64,000 bases of DNA, taken from positions 1,199,501-1,263,500 of the forward strand of contig NZ_CP117437.1 of NCBI RefSeq assembly GCF_030687535.1, in the 5' to 3' direction. Source of the DNA: Pseudomonas sp. FP2335. GTDB taxonomy: Bacteria > Pseudomonadota > Gammaproteobacteria > Pseudomonadales > Pseudomonadaceae. The translations under genes were made by a program, and so were the position numbers. Position 1 is the first letter of the stretch. Each line of letters starts with the position of its first letter. Below the pieces are notes generated by a model. That model had not been told where the DNA came from. It saw only the letters and a list, made by a program, of their open reading frames with translations, and ran no database searches. This document shows positions 8,569 to 17,254 of this stretch, in pieces.

Positions 8569-9441
8569 ATGTCTATCCCACGTTTTGATGGCGTTGAGCT
8601 CTTTCTGCAAGTGGTGGAAAGCGGCAACCTGACCGAGGCGGCCGAACGCCTGAACCTCACGCGCTCGGCCGTCGGCAAAGGTCTGGCGCGGCTGGAAGCC
8701 CGCTTGGGCACACGCTTGTTGCAGCGTTCTACCCGGCGTCAGCATCTGACCGAGGATGGGCAGGCGTACTACGAGCATTGCCTACGTGCAGTGGCGGAAC
8801 TCGAGGCGGCCGAATCGGTGCTGGAAAGCGGGCGCCAGCAGCCGCGCGGACGCTTGAGGGCAAGCGTGCCACTGGCATTCGGGCATCACTATGCGGCGCC
8901 TGCGTTGTGGGGGCTGATGGATGTTTACCCGGAGTTGGAGATCGAGATCAGTTTTGCCGACCGCATGATCGATCTGGTGCAGGAAGGCTTTGACCTCGCC
9001 GTGCGGATCGGCCCGCTGCCCGACACCGACCGCCTGAGTGCGCGCCGGCTGGGCGAACAATCGGTGGGCCTGGCGGCGTCACCGGCGTACCTGCAGCGCG
9101 TAGGACGAATTGAATCTATCGATGATCTGGCAGGCCATCGCGGCATCGCCTACAGAACCAACACCCCGCATCGTTCGAGAGTGGTTTCGCCGTTGGTGCT
9201 GGACGACCTCCAGGCCGTGGCCGATGCCGCCATCGCGGGCGTTGGCCTGGCCTGGTTGCCGAGTTGGTTGATCGCGCATTACGTACTGCGCGGGAGGCTG
9301 GAGGCGGTGTTGCCGGGCTACCGTGAACAGCCTTCGCCGATCCACGTGATTTGGCCGACCGCACCGCACATGCCGGCCAAGACCCGGTGCGCCATCGACG
9401 CACTGGTCGCGGCGACCCCGAGCTGCCTGGCGGGCAGTTAA
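8569..9441 (+). CDS. LysR-type regulator divergent from the MFS pump
   Basis: A 290-residue LysR protein of the CrgA/DmlR-like branch. The N-terminal winged helix covers residues 5-62 (FLQVVESGNLTEAAERLNLT, then SAVGKGLARLEARLG); a two-lobed effector domain follows, with the usual FDLAVRIGPLPD segment. Start ATG at 8569 follows AGGAGCG. Its divergent position points to control of the adjacent efflux gene and itself. The effector is unknown. Confidence 0.87.
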   Translation: MSIPRFDGVELFLQVVESGNLTEAAERLNLTRSAVGKGLARLEARLGTRLLQRSTRRQHLTEDGQAYYEHCLRAVAELEAAESVLESGRQQPRGRLRASVPLAFGHHYAAPALWGLMDVYPELEIEISFADRMIDLVQEGFDLAVRIGPLPDTDRLSARRLGEQSVGLAASPAYLQRVGRIESIDDLAGHRGIAYRTNTPHRSRVVSPLVLDDLQAVADAAIAGVGLAWLPSWLIAHYVLRGRLEAVLPGYREQPSPIHVIWPTAPHMPAKTRCAIDALVAATPSCLAGS

Positions 9442-9452
9442 AGTGGCGAGGG

Positions 9453-11789
9453 TTAGAAGGCGATGGAAGTCTGCACGTACACCGTGCGCGGTTCACCGAC
9501 GTACTTGCCCTTGTTGTTGTCGTCGAACGAGCGGGTGAAATACTGCTTGTTGAAGATGTTTTTCACACCGACCGCGACGTTCAAGTCTGACAGTTGCGGG
9601 CCAAAGTCGTACGCGGCACGGCTGCTGAACAGCATGTAGCCAGGGATACGTCCGGTATTGCCTTCAGCATTTTCCTGCTCGGTATTGGCGTTGTCGGCGA
9701 ACTGGCTGCTCTGGTAGCTGCTGTCCACATTGAGTTTCCAGCGACCTTCGGTGTAACCCACGCCCAGGGTGCCTTTGTGCTTGGACGAGAAGGGTACGCG
9801 GTTGCCTTTGTTCGGGCCGTCTTCGCGGATGGTCGCGTCGATGTAGGCGTAGCTGGCGTACACATCAAAACCCGCCAGCGCCGGGCTCAGACCGTCGAGG
9901 GCATAGTTGAAGCTGGATTCGATGCCTTGGTGGCGGGTTTGGCCGCGTGCGATCACCGAGTCATCGGTCTGGTTGCTTTCGTACTGGTTGTCGAAGTTGA
10001 TCAGGAACGCGCCGAGTTCCGCCCGCAAGGTGCCGTCGTCGTAGCGCGTGCCGATTTCCCAGGTGCGGGCTTTTTCCGGTTTGACTTCACCTTTGGGCAC
10101 GCGCTTGGCCATCTGGCTGTACTGCACGCTGCCGAACGAGCCTTCGGTGTTGGCGTAGAGGTTCCAGCTGTCGGTCAGGTGATAGAGCACGTTCAACGCT
10201 GGCAGCGCGGTGTTGTAGCTGCCTTTGTTGTCGAGGTTGTTGATGTGGTCGACCTGCCGGGATTTGATCATTTCGTAGCGCACGCCCGGGGTGATGGTCC
10301 ACTTGCCAATATCAATCCGGTCGTCGATGAAGAACGCGTTGGCTTCGGTACTGCCACGGGTGTCGCGGTCGTTCTTGCTGCTGGTGCTCGGAATTTGCTG
10401 GTTGGCCGCAATCGGCGTGGTGTAGCGCATCTCGTGGCCGGCTTCGTTGATATAGCGATAGCCCACGCCGACTTCGTGGCTGGTGTTGCCGAGGTCGAAG
10501 CCTTGGGCGAAGCGGGTTTCCAGGCCGCGCACCCAGTATTCGCGGGGCGACAGGGACAGGAAGCGGGTCTGGTCCAGGTAGCCGTTGCGCAGGGTGGTGG
10601 TGAAGAAGGTGTTCACGGTGAATTCGCGGCGGTCTTCCTGGTAGCGGTAACCGGCGTTGAACATGGTACGGCGCCCCCAGAATTTGTCGTAGGGACGGGT
10701 CGACTGATACGGGTCGGCCTTGTAGTCCTTGACGTTCAAGCCACCGGGCATATCCGCCTGGCCTTCGTAGTACTGCGCCATGGCGTTGAAGCTGTTGGCC
10801 TCGTCGAGCTGGTATTTGCCCTTGAGGATCAGGTCATCGATGCGCGTGTTGCTGTTTTCACGCCAGTCGCCGCCACGGGTGCCGGAGTACAGGAGCGCGC
10901 CGCCCAGGCCGTTGTCGGCGGTGCCGCCGGCCAGCAGGTTGGCGGTGGTCTTGAAACCGTCATGGCTCGAAGACGGGCTGGTTTCGGTCTGGAAACCGCC
11001 TTTGACAGTCGGTGTGTCCGGGATTGCGCGGGTCACAAAGTTGACCACCCCGCCGACGTTCTGCGGGCCGTAGCGCACGGCGCCGCCGCCGCGGACCACG
11101 TCCACCGCGTCCATGTTGCCCATGCTGATCGGCGCGAATGACAGTTGCGGTTGGCCATACGGTGCGAAGGGCACCGGGATGCCGTCCATCAGCACCGTGG
11201 AGCGCGACGCCAGGCGCGGATTGAGGCCGCGAATGCCGAAGTTCAGCGCCATGTCGTGGCTGCCGGTGCCATTGTTTTCCGGGGCGTTGACGCCGGGGAT
11301 GCGGTTGAGCACATCGCGGGCCTGGGTTGCGCCCTGGCGTTCGAATTCATCGCGGCGGATCACGTCACGGGCGCCGGGATGTTCGAAGACATTGGTTTGC
11401 GCCGCATCGCCGAGCCAGTCGCCGACCACGCTGGAGGTGCCCAGTTCGAGGGGTGCCGGTGCATTGGCCGACTGCAGGCTGTAGGCATTGTCGCCCTCGG
11501 CGCGGGCTTGCAGGCCGGTGCCTTCGAGCAATTTTTGCAGGCCCTCGGCGGCGCTGTAGTTGCCGCTCAAACCACGGCTCTGCATGCCGGCCGTGACCTC
11601 GGAGCCGAAGGAAATCAGCACGCCGGCCTCGCGACCGAATTGATTCAACGCGGCTTCCAGCGACGCTGGTGCGATGTGGTAAGGCTTGGCGTCGGCGGCC
11701 ATTGCAGCAGGTAGTACGGTCAGGCTCAGGCTGGCGCCGAGTAGGAGTTGGCCCAAGGTGCGGGCAAGAAGCGTCGGTTGCTGGGGCAT
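9453..11789 (-). CDS. fecA: Ferric citrate TonB-dependent receptor FecA
   Basis: A 778-residue outer-membrane receptor. A signal peptide ends at AMA (residue 31), then comes an N-terminal STN signalling domain (about 35-85), a plug and a 22-strand barrel ending in aromatic F. The plug is nearly the E. coli FecA text: VVGDWLGDA, FEHPGARDVIRR, RIPGVNAPENNGTGSH and RGLNPRLASRSTVLMDGIPV, so ferric citrate is the likely ligand. The STN domain would contact FecR in the periplasm. Start ATG at 11789 follows CAGGA; an in-frame ATG at 11840 would put 17 polar residues before the signal peptide. Confidence 0.95.
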   Translation of the reverse strand: MPQQPTLLARTLGQLLLGASLSLTVLPAAMAADAKPYHIAPASLEAALNQFGREAGVLISFGSEVTAGMQSRGLSGNYSAAEGLQKLLEGTGLQARAEGDNAYSLQSANAPAPLELGTSSVVGDWLGDAAQTNVFEHPGARDVIRRDEFERQGATQARDVLNRIPGVNAPENNGTGSHDMALNFGIRGLNPRLASRSTVLMDGIPVPFAPYGQPQLSFAPISMGNMDAVDVVRGGGAVRYGPQNVGGVVNFVTRAIPDTPTVKGGFQTETSPSSSHDGFKTTANLLAGGTADNGLGGALLYSGTRGGDWRENSNTRIDDLILKGKYQLDEANSFNAMAQYYEGQADMPGGLNVKDYKADPYQSTRPYDKFWGRRTMFNAGYRYQEDRREFTVNTFFTTTLRNGYLDQTRFLSLSPREYWVRGLETRFAQGFDLGNTSHEVGVGYRYINEAGHEMRYTTPIAANQQIPSTSSKNDRDTRGSTEANAFFIDDRIDIGKWTITPGVRYEMIKSRQVDHINNLDNKGSYNTALPALNVLYHLTDSWNLYANTEGSFGSVQYSQMAKRVPKGEVKPEKARTWEIGTRYDDGTLRAELGAFLINFDNQYESNQTDDSVIARGQTRHQGIESSFNYALDGLSPALAGFDVYASYAYIDATIREDGPNKGNRVPFSSKHKGTLGVGYTEGRWKLNVDSSYQSSQFADNANTEQENAEGNTGRIPGYMLFSSRAAYDFGPQLSDLNVAVGVKNIFNKQYFTRSFDDNNKGKYVGEPRTVYVQTSIAF

Positions 11790-11880
11790 GAAGTGCGGTC
11801 CTGAGAAGGAAGGATCAAGGTGGCTTTCCTTCTCTGTCACGCGAGGTGTGGAAAACGGCTCACAACAATTGCAGATAATT

Positions 11881-12822
11881 TCAGGCTCGCGCCTCGACGG
11901 TTACCCAATAGCGGGTAAAGCGCCGCACTTTGACCGGCAGGCTGACGGTCAACAGGTCGAGAATGCGTTCACTGTCGTCCAGCGGGTAGCTGCCGGAGAT
12001 CAGCAGGTTGGCGACCTGGGGGGCGCAATTGAGTTGGCCACGGCGATAACGGCTGAGTTCGCCGAGGAAATCTTCCAGGCGCATGTGGGCTGCGACCAGC
12101 ATGCCATCGGCCCACGCGCCGCTGTTGGCGTCGGTGGCGCGCGGGGTGTCCCAGCCTTTGCGGGTGAAGTTGACCTGGTGTGCGGTGTCGACCGTCAGCG
12201 GCAGGCCGCTGTAGGTATTGGGCATCACGTCGACGTGGCCGTCGAGGACCGCCAGTTGGGTGTGGTCGTTGAACTGGCGCACATTCAGGCGCGCCGCCTG
12301 GCTGCTGAGCAGACCCTGGCCGGTCAGCACGTTGAGCGGCCGGTTGCCTTTGGCGCCGGTCAGCAGGATCTCGCCTTCGAGCAGGCGGATCAGCCGCTGC
12401 TGGCCATCGAAATGCACATCCACCGCGCTGCCGGTATTGAGCTGCAACTGGCTGCCGTCGGCCAGTTGCACCTTGCGCCGTTGACCGACGGGGCTGCGGT
12501 AGTCGGCCGTGAGCGGCGGCAGGATATGTTGCTGGCGCAGGCTCCAGGCGGCGGCCGAACCAGCGCCGAGGATCAGCAGCAGCTTGAGGGCCTGGCGGCG
12601 GCTGGTGGAGGTTGGCGCGTTCAACGCCGCATGGGCCAGGGGCGATGGCATGCCACGCAGGCGCTGGTTGACGCGTTGCATATGGTCCCAGGCGCGCTGG
12701 TGTTCACTGTGGGCATTCAGCCATTGCTGCCAGGCCGCTTGTTGGCGCGGGTTGAGGGCGCCTTGCTGCATTTCCATCAGCCAATGCACGGCCTGTTCGG
12801 CAACTTGGGTCGAGAAGTTCAT
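11881..12822 (-). CDS. fecR: FecR anti-sigma/sensor protein
   Basis: A 313-residue inner-membrane regulator that relays receptor occupancy to FecI. The cytoplasmic N-terminal domain (about 1-75) contains the conserved three-Trp pattern (AVHWLMEMQQG, WQQWLNAHSEHQRAWDHM). A single membrane helix at about 77-95 follows, then a periplasmic FecR domain (PVGQRRKVQLADGSQLQLNTGSA) that should bind the FecA STN domain. It overlaps the fecI stop by 4 bp, so it is translationally coupled, and fecA follows 91 bp downstream. Confidence 0.93.
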   Translation of the reverse strand: MNFSTQVAEQAVHWLMEMQQGALNPRQQAAWQQWLNAHSEHQRAWDHMQRVNQRLRGMPSPLAHAALNAPTSTSRRQALKLLLILGAGSAAAWSLRQQHILPPLTADYRSPVGQRRKVQLADGSQLQLNTGSAVDVHFDGQQRLIRLLEGEILLTGAKGNRPLNVLTGQGLLSSQAARLNVRQFNDHTQLAVLDGHVDVMPNTYSGLPLTVDTAHQVNFTRKGWDTPRATDANSGAWADGMLVAAHMRLEDFLGELSRYRRGQLNCAPQVANLLISGSYPLDDSERILDLLTVSLPVKVRRFTRYWVTVEARA

Positions 12823-13316
12823 AGGGCAAAGTAGCAGCGCATGGCGGCTTTATTCAGGTGGCGTTTGACGGTGGCGATGGAGATGCCCAGCTCTGCGCCG
12901 ATTTGCGCGTAGGTCAGGCCATCGAGTTGGGCCAGCAGGAAGGCGCGTTTGACTGGCGTGGGCAAGCCGTCGAGCAACTGGTCCAGCTCGACCAGGGTTT
13001 GCAGGATGATTGCGCGTTCCTCTTCCGACGGTGCCACGTGTTCGGGCAACTGGGCCAGGGCGTCGAGGTAGGCGCGCTCCAGGTCCTGGCGGCGGTAGAA
13101 ATTGCACAGCACGCGCTTGGCCACGGTGGTGAGGAAGGCGCGGGGTTCGATCAATGTTGGCGTTTCACGGGCGCTGAGCACGCGGATGAAGGTGTCTTGC
13201 GCCAGGTCGGCGGCACTTTCCGGGCAGCCGAGCTTGCGTCGCAACCAGCCGGTGAGCCAGTGGTGATGGTCGGTGTACAAAACTTCGACGGTGTTGGACG
13301 GCTGCAACGCGATCAC
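12819..13316 (-). CDS. fecI: FecI iron-starvation ECF sigma factor
   Basis: A 165-residue ECF sigma factor. Region 2 is seen as HHHWLTGWLRRKLGCPESAADLAQDTFIRVL. Region 4 is LLDGLPTPVKRAFLLAQLDGLTYAQIGAELGISIATVKRHL. It directs polymerase to the fecA promoter when FecR is triggered. Order fecI-fecR-fecA on one strand is the classical arrangement. Two Fur-like sites lie in the 175 bp shared with the divergent iron operon, fitting repression by iron. Confidence 0.93.
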   Translation of the reverse strand: MIALQPSNTVEVLYTDHHHWLTGWLRRKLGCPESAADLAQDTFIRVLSARETPTLIEPRAFLTTVAKRVLCNFYRRQDLERAYLDALAQLPEHVAPSEEERAIILQTLVELDQLLDGLPTPVKRAFLLAQLDGLTYAQIGAELGISIATVKRHLNKAAMRCYFAL

Positions 13317-13355
13317 CCTTCGCTACGAGCATGCGGGCATTTGGCATGCTTTAGA

Positions 13356-13375
13356 GAACAAGAATTGTTCGCATT
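13356..13375. promoter_or_regulatory. Candidate Fur box upstream of fecI
   Basis: The site contains the perfect inverted repeat GAACAA-GAA-TTGTTC and matches about 15 of 19 positions of the AATGAGAATTATTCTCATT Fur pattern. It is 40 bp upstream of fecI, a usual repressor position. Confidence 0.6.
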
Positions 13376-13440
13376 GTAGGTGGGCTGCTACGGTTCGGCA
13401 ATCCGCCAGTACCGGCGTTTCATCCGTTCTTTTTTGCTTA

Positions 13441-13455
13441 TGAGAATATTTATCA
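13441..13455. promoter_or_regulatory. Candidate Fur box upstream of the DUF3649 operon
   Basis: TGAGAATATTTATCA matches 13 of 15 positions of TGATAATNATTATCA (the 7-1-7 Fur pattern). It lies 37 bp upstream of the DUF3649 start, within an AT-rich promoter-like stretch. Confidence 0.65.
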
Positions 13456-13491
13456 TTAATATTGCGCACTGATGAACCTGGCGTCTCCCGC

Positions 13492-13794
13492 ATGAAAAGC
13501 AAAACCTCACTTGCGCTACCCTACCGTCTGGCCGTCACATCGCGGGTGCTCGCGGCTGTCGTCGGCGGCTACCTGATGGCCTCCCTGGCCGCCATCTGCC
13601 TGGCATTGTGGATGCCCACGTCCCGCGCCGACGCGGTGATCACCGGGATGATGAGTTCGTTTGTGTTCTATCTGCTGGCGGTGCTCTGGTGCTTTGCATG
13701 CCGCACGGCCTGGCGCGCCTGGTTTGGCGTGATGTTGCCGAGTGCGGCGTTTGCCACCCTGGCGGGTGTGGGGTTGTGGATGGCGCGTCCATGA
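13492..13794 (+). CDS. DUF3649 small membrane protein
   Basis: A 100-residue protein from ATG 13492 with three hydrophobic segments (about 17-42, 53-74 and 77-97 in MKSKTSLALP numbering). It belongs to the DUF3649 family, which is found beside PepSY and DUF3325 proteins in iron-uptake loci; molecular function is not known. It opens a five-gene operon and its stop overlaps the start of the PepSY gene (ATGA). The Fur-like site upstream supports iron control. Confidence 0.8.
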   Translation: MKSKTSLALPYRLAVTSRVLAAVVGGYLMASLAAICLALWMPTSRADAVITGMMSSFVFYLLAVLWCFACRTAWRAWFGVMLPSAAFATLAGVGLWMARP

Positions 13795-15365
13795 AAGAGG
13801 GTTTTCGCCAGGCCATGGCCTGGTTGCACACCTGGAGCGGGCTGATCTTTGGCTGGCTGCTGTTTGCGATTTTCCTGACGGGCACCTTGTCGTATTTCAA
13901 GGACGAGATCAGCCACTGGATGCAGCCCGAAGTGCAGGCTTATCCACTGGACAACGCGCGCAGCCTGGGCGTCGCGCAAACCTATTTGCAGCAGGTGGCG
14001 CCAACGGCCGCGCGCTGGTTTATCAACCTGCCGGATGACCGCGACCCCGCCTTGACGGTGATGTGGCAAGACAAACTCGACCCTGGCCGTCGCGGCAATT
14101 TCATCCAGAAAACCCTCGACCCGGTTACCGGCCAAGATGTGCAGGCCCGCGAAAGCATGGGCGGCGAGTTCTTCTATCGTTTCCATTTCCAGCTGCAAAT
14201 GCCCCATCCTTGGGGCCGCTGGCTGTCCACCATCGCTGCGATGGTGATGTTTGTCGCGCTGATCACCGGGATCATCACCCACAAGAAAATTTTCAAGGAC
14301 TTCTTCACCTTCCGCCCGCGCAAAGGCCAGCGTTCCTGGCTCGACGGGCATAACGCGGTCGGTGTGCTGGTGCTGCCGTTCCACCTGATGATCACCTACA
14401 GCAGCCTGGTGATTTTCATGAGCATGGTGATGCCGGCGCCGATCCTCGCCTCCTATGCGGGTGATACCCGCGCCTTTTTCAACGACGTGTTCCCCGCCAC
14501 CAACAACGCGCCGGCGCAGGGGCAACCGGGCAAATTGCTGCCGCTGTTGCCGATGTACGAACAGGCGCGGGCGCAATGGGACGGTGGCCATGTGGGGCGT
14601 CTGGGGGTGAACAACCCCAGCGACGTGAACGCTTCGGTCAATGTGTTTCGGGCCAGTTCCGACAACGTGGTGCATGAGTTCGACAGCATCGTGTCGTTCA
14701 GCGGCACCAGCGGCGAACTGCTGCGCACCAGTGCCGGGCAATCGCTGCCGGCGATCATCGGCGGCAGTTTCTACGGCCTGCACATGGGCCAGTTCGCCGG
14801 GCCGGTGTTGCGTTGGTTGTACTTTATCTGCGGGCTGGCGGGCACGGCGATGATCGGCACCGGGCTGGTGATCTGGCTGGGCAAGCGTCAACTCAAGCAC
14901 GCCAAGAGCGGCGTGATGCCGTTTGAACTGCGCCTGGTGGAGGTGCTCAACATCGCCAGCATGTCCGGGTTGATGATCGCCATTGCGGCGTTCTTCTGGG
15001 CCAACCGCCTGCTGCCGGTGGGCTTTGCCGAGCGCTCTGCCTGGGAAGTACAGACCTTCTTCATGGCCTGGGGTGTGAGCCTGCTGCACGCGGTCCTGCG
15101 CCGTGGCCGCCAGGGCTGGGTTGAACAACTGAGTGTCGGCGCGCTGCTGTTTGTCGCGATCCCGCTGCTCAATGCGCTGACCACTTCGCACCACCTGGGC
15201 GTGTCGCTGGCGACGGGTGATTGGGCCATGGCCGGTTTCGACCTGACGTGCCTGGCCAGCGGCTTATTCCTCGCCTGGGCCGCGTGGAAGATGCAGCACC
15301 GTGCTGCGCCCCAGCCCAGGGGCGAGCGGGCGCGTTCGTTGACCCTCAAGCAGGAGGCGAACTGA
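13791..15365 (+). CDS. PepSY-associated TM-helix membrane protein
   Basis: A 524-residue inner-membrane protein. N-terminal FRQAMAWLHTWSGLIFGWLLFAIFLTGTL is the PepSY_TM signature, with a conserved His in WLHTWSG. Further helices follow, including one with HNAVGVLVLPFHLMITYSSL, and a large periplasmic loop. Relatives are flavin or haem reductases, or are thought to reduce ferric siderophores at the periplasmic face. Paired His residues in the helices would fit haem binding, but that is inference. Start ATG at 13791 overlaps the previous stop by four bases. Confidence 0.85.
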   Translation: MKEGFRQAMAWLHTWSGLIFGWLLFAIFLTGTLSYFKDEISHWMQPEVQAYPLDNARSLGVAQTYLQQVAPTAARWFINLPDDRDPALTVMWQDKLDPGRRGNFIQKTLDPVTGQDVQARESMGGEFFYRFHFQLQMPHPWGRWLSTIAAMVMFVALITGIITHKKIFKDFFTFRPRKGQRSWLDGHNAVGVLVLPFHLMITYSSLVIFMSMVMPAPILASYAGDTRAFFNDVFPATNNAPAQGQPGKLLPLLPMYEQARAQWDGGHVGRLGVNNPSDVNASVNVFRASSDNVVHEFDSIVSFSGTSGELLRTSAGQSLPAIIGGSFYGLHMGQFAGPVLRWLYFICGLAGTAMIGTGLVIWLGKRQLKHAKSGVMPFELRLVEVLNIASMSGLMIAIAAFFWANRLLPVGFAERSAWEVQTFFMAWGVSLLHAVLRRGRQGWVEQLSVGALLFVAIPLLNALTTSHHLGVSLATGDWAMAGFDLTCLASGLFLAWAAWKMQHRAAPQPRGERARSLTLKQEAN

Positions 15366-15692
15366 ATGCTGCTCGCACTCTTGATGTGCTACGCCGGGTT
15401 CACTGCGCTGTGCCTGTCCACCGACCGTCACCATGGCGAATTGCTGCACAGCAAGCCGTCGCCCCAACGGCGCGTGGGGTTGCGGGCGGCGGGCTGGTTG
15501 CTGCTGGCACTGTCGATCTGGCCTGCCGTGGCGCTCGGTGGTTGGAGCCGGGGCCTGGTGGAGTGGTGCGCGGTGTTGATGCTCAGTGCGCTGTTGCTGG
15601 TGCTGTTGTTGCCGTATCGGCCACGGTTGGCCTTGATCCTGGCGGGCGTCGGCCTGCTGGCCAGCCCCGTCGCGGCCTTCGCCATCCTCTGA
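15366..15692 (+). CDS. DUF3325 small membrane protein
   Basis: A 108-residue protein with three or four hydrophobic stretches (2-19, 39-60, 63-83 and 87-107) and a polar loop containing DRHHGELL. It is a member of DUF3325, whose members regularly follow PepSY_TM genes in iron loci; function unknown. It starts on the base after the PepSY stop codon, so it is translationally coupled and probably part of the same membrane complex. Confidence 0.8.
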   Translation: MLLALLMCYAGFTALCLSTDRHHGELLHSKPSPQRRVGLRAAGWLLLALSIWPAVALGGWSRGLVEWCAVLMLSALLLVLLLPYRPRLALILAGVGLLASPVAAFAIL

Positions 15693-15701
15693 GCCACGCC
15701 C

Positions 15702-16280
15702 ATGATGATCAGCACCCCACCGGAGTCCCAGGACAGCCAGCGCGCTGAATCAGCAGGCGGGCGTGCGCATTTCCTGCAGGTGTTTCTCTCGCAGCGTTCA
15801 CAGATGGAAGCCTTGGTCAGCCGACGTGTCGGTTGCCGTGCCACGGCTGCCGACCTGGTGCAGGATTTATTCCTACGCTTCTGGCGCCGCCCGCTGGTGC
15901 AGGTCGAGGAACTCAGCACCTACCTGCTGCGCTGCGCTGGCAACATCGCCATTGACCACCTGCGCAGCGAAAGCGCGCGGGTGCGCAGCAGCGAAGGCTG
16001 GCTGCCCGAGCAACAGGATAATCAGGGTTGCGAACCCCAAGCGGCCTTGGAGGCGGGCAATGATCTGCGCCATGTCGAAGCTGCCCTGCGCAGCTTGCCG
16101 GAGCGCACGCGGCAGATTTTCCTGCTCAACCGCATTCATGGCCGCAAGTACGCGGAAATCGCCAAGGCCATGGGTCTGTCCCAAAGTGCCGTGGAAAAAC
16201 ATATGATGCGTGCCCTCGAAGCCTGCAAAGCCAGCCTTCGTGAGCCATCACCCCCACGCACGCCAGGGACAGCACCGTGA
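15702..16280 (+). CDS. ECF sigma factor, FecI-like (second pair)
   Basis: A 192-residue ECF sigma factor of the iron-starvation group. Region 2 is VSRRVGCRATAADLVQDLFLRFW. Region 4 is LRSLPERTRQIFLLNRIHGRKYAEIAKAMGLSQSAVEKHMMRAL. It follows DUF3325 by 9 bp and its stop overlaps the start of the next anti-sigma gene. Unlike fecI, it has no receptor gene next to it, so the TonB receptor that signals to it must be elsewhere in the genome, or it answers to the PepSY operon. Confidence 0.88.
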   Translation: MMISTPPESQDSQRAESAGGRAHFLQVFLSQRSQMEALVSRRVGCRATAADLVQDLFLRFWRRPLVQVEELSTYLLRCAGNIAIDHLRSESARVRSSEGWLPEQQDNQGCEPQAALEAGNDLRHVEAALRSLPERTRQIFLLNRIHGRKYAEIAKAMGLSQSAVEKHMMRALEACKASLREPSPPRTPGTAP

Positions 16281-17254
16281 ACCGCACCCCCACGCCCGAC
16301 CAGGAACACGCCGCGCTGGCCTGGCTGAGCCTGCTGCACGACCAACCGAGCAGCGGCGACCAGGCCACGTTCAGCCAATGGTTGCGTGCCGATCCGGCCC
16401 ACATCGAGGCGTACTCCCGGGCCCAGGTGCTTTGGGAATTGAGTGAAGTGCCTGCGCGAAAATTGGCGGACGAGGATGCATTGGCCTTGCAGGGTTACCT
16501 CAAGGCGATGCACACCTCGAAGCGCTCGCGGGTTGTACGCGGGGCAGGCGCGTTGGCGATGGCCGCGTGCCTGCTGCTGATGGTGTCCATGGGCGCAGGC
16601 TGGCAGCCGTCGCGCTGGGTCGATGACTTTGGCGCCGACTATGTGACGGCGCCAGGCGAAGTCAAAACCGTCACCCTGGCGGATAAATCCCAAGTCACCC
16701 TTGATGCCGACAGCGCGATTGCCGTGGATTTCAGCCATGGCGAACGGCACATCCAGTTGCGTCGTGGTGCGGGGTTTTTCAGCGTGACCCACACTGGCGA
16801 GTCCTTTGTGGTGGAGGCGGGCAGCGGTGAAGCGCGGGTGCTCGGTACGCAATTCGAAGTGCGCCTGCAACCGGCGGGGGCGCAGGTGACGGTGTTGTCG
16901 GGGCGGGTAGGGGTGACGCCGTCCAGGCAGGGCCAACAGCAAGTCCTTACAGCCGGCCAGCAAGTGGCCTACACGCAAGGTGTGGCCGATGCCATGCACC
17001 CGGTGGACAGCGAATCGCGCCTGGCCTGGCGCGACGGCTGGCTCAACTACTACAAGGCGCCGCTGGCCGATGTGGTCAAGGATCTGGAGCGCTACTACCC
17101 GGGCCGCATCCTGTTGCTCAACGATGAGATGGGCAGCAAGCGCGTCAGTGGCAGTTTCCCGAGCAAGGATCCGCAGGCGGTGTTGAATGCGTTGCAGGCC
17201 GTGCTCGGGTTCGAGCAGCACAACCTGCTGGGTCGCGTGATCGTGGTGCGCTGA
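16277..17254 (+). CDS. FecR-type anti-sigma factor (second pair)
   Basis: A 325-residue FecR-domain protein with a GTG start overlapping the sigma stop (GTGA). Cytoplasmic N-terminal domain: AALAWLSLLHDQPSSGDQATFSQWL and AHIEAYSRAQVLWEL. Membrane helix at about 84-104. Periplasmic FecR domain around 120-245 (VTAPGEVKTVTLADKSQVTLDADS). A C-terminal STN-like segment (NYYKAPLADVVKDLERYYPG) is longer than in the FecR beside FecA. It is the last gene of the operon and abuts the convergent glutaredoxin gene without any intergenic base. Confidence 0.88.
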   Translation: MNRTPTPDQEHAALAWLSLLHDQPSSGDQATFSQWLRADPAHIEAYSRAQVLWELSEVPARKLADEDALALQGYLKAMHTSKRSRVVRGAGALAMAACLLLMVSMGAGWQPSRWVDDFGADYVTAPGEVKTVTLADKSQVTLDADSAIAVDFSHGERHIQLRRGAGFFSVTHTGESFVVEAGSGEARVLGTQFEVRLQPAGAQVTVLSGRVGVTPSRQGQQQVLTAGQQVAYTQGVADAMHPVDSESRLAWRDGWLNYYKAPLADVVKDLERYYPGRILLLNDEMGSKRVSGSFPSKDPQAVLNALQAVLGFEQHNLLGRVIVVR

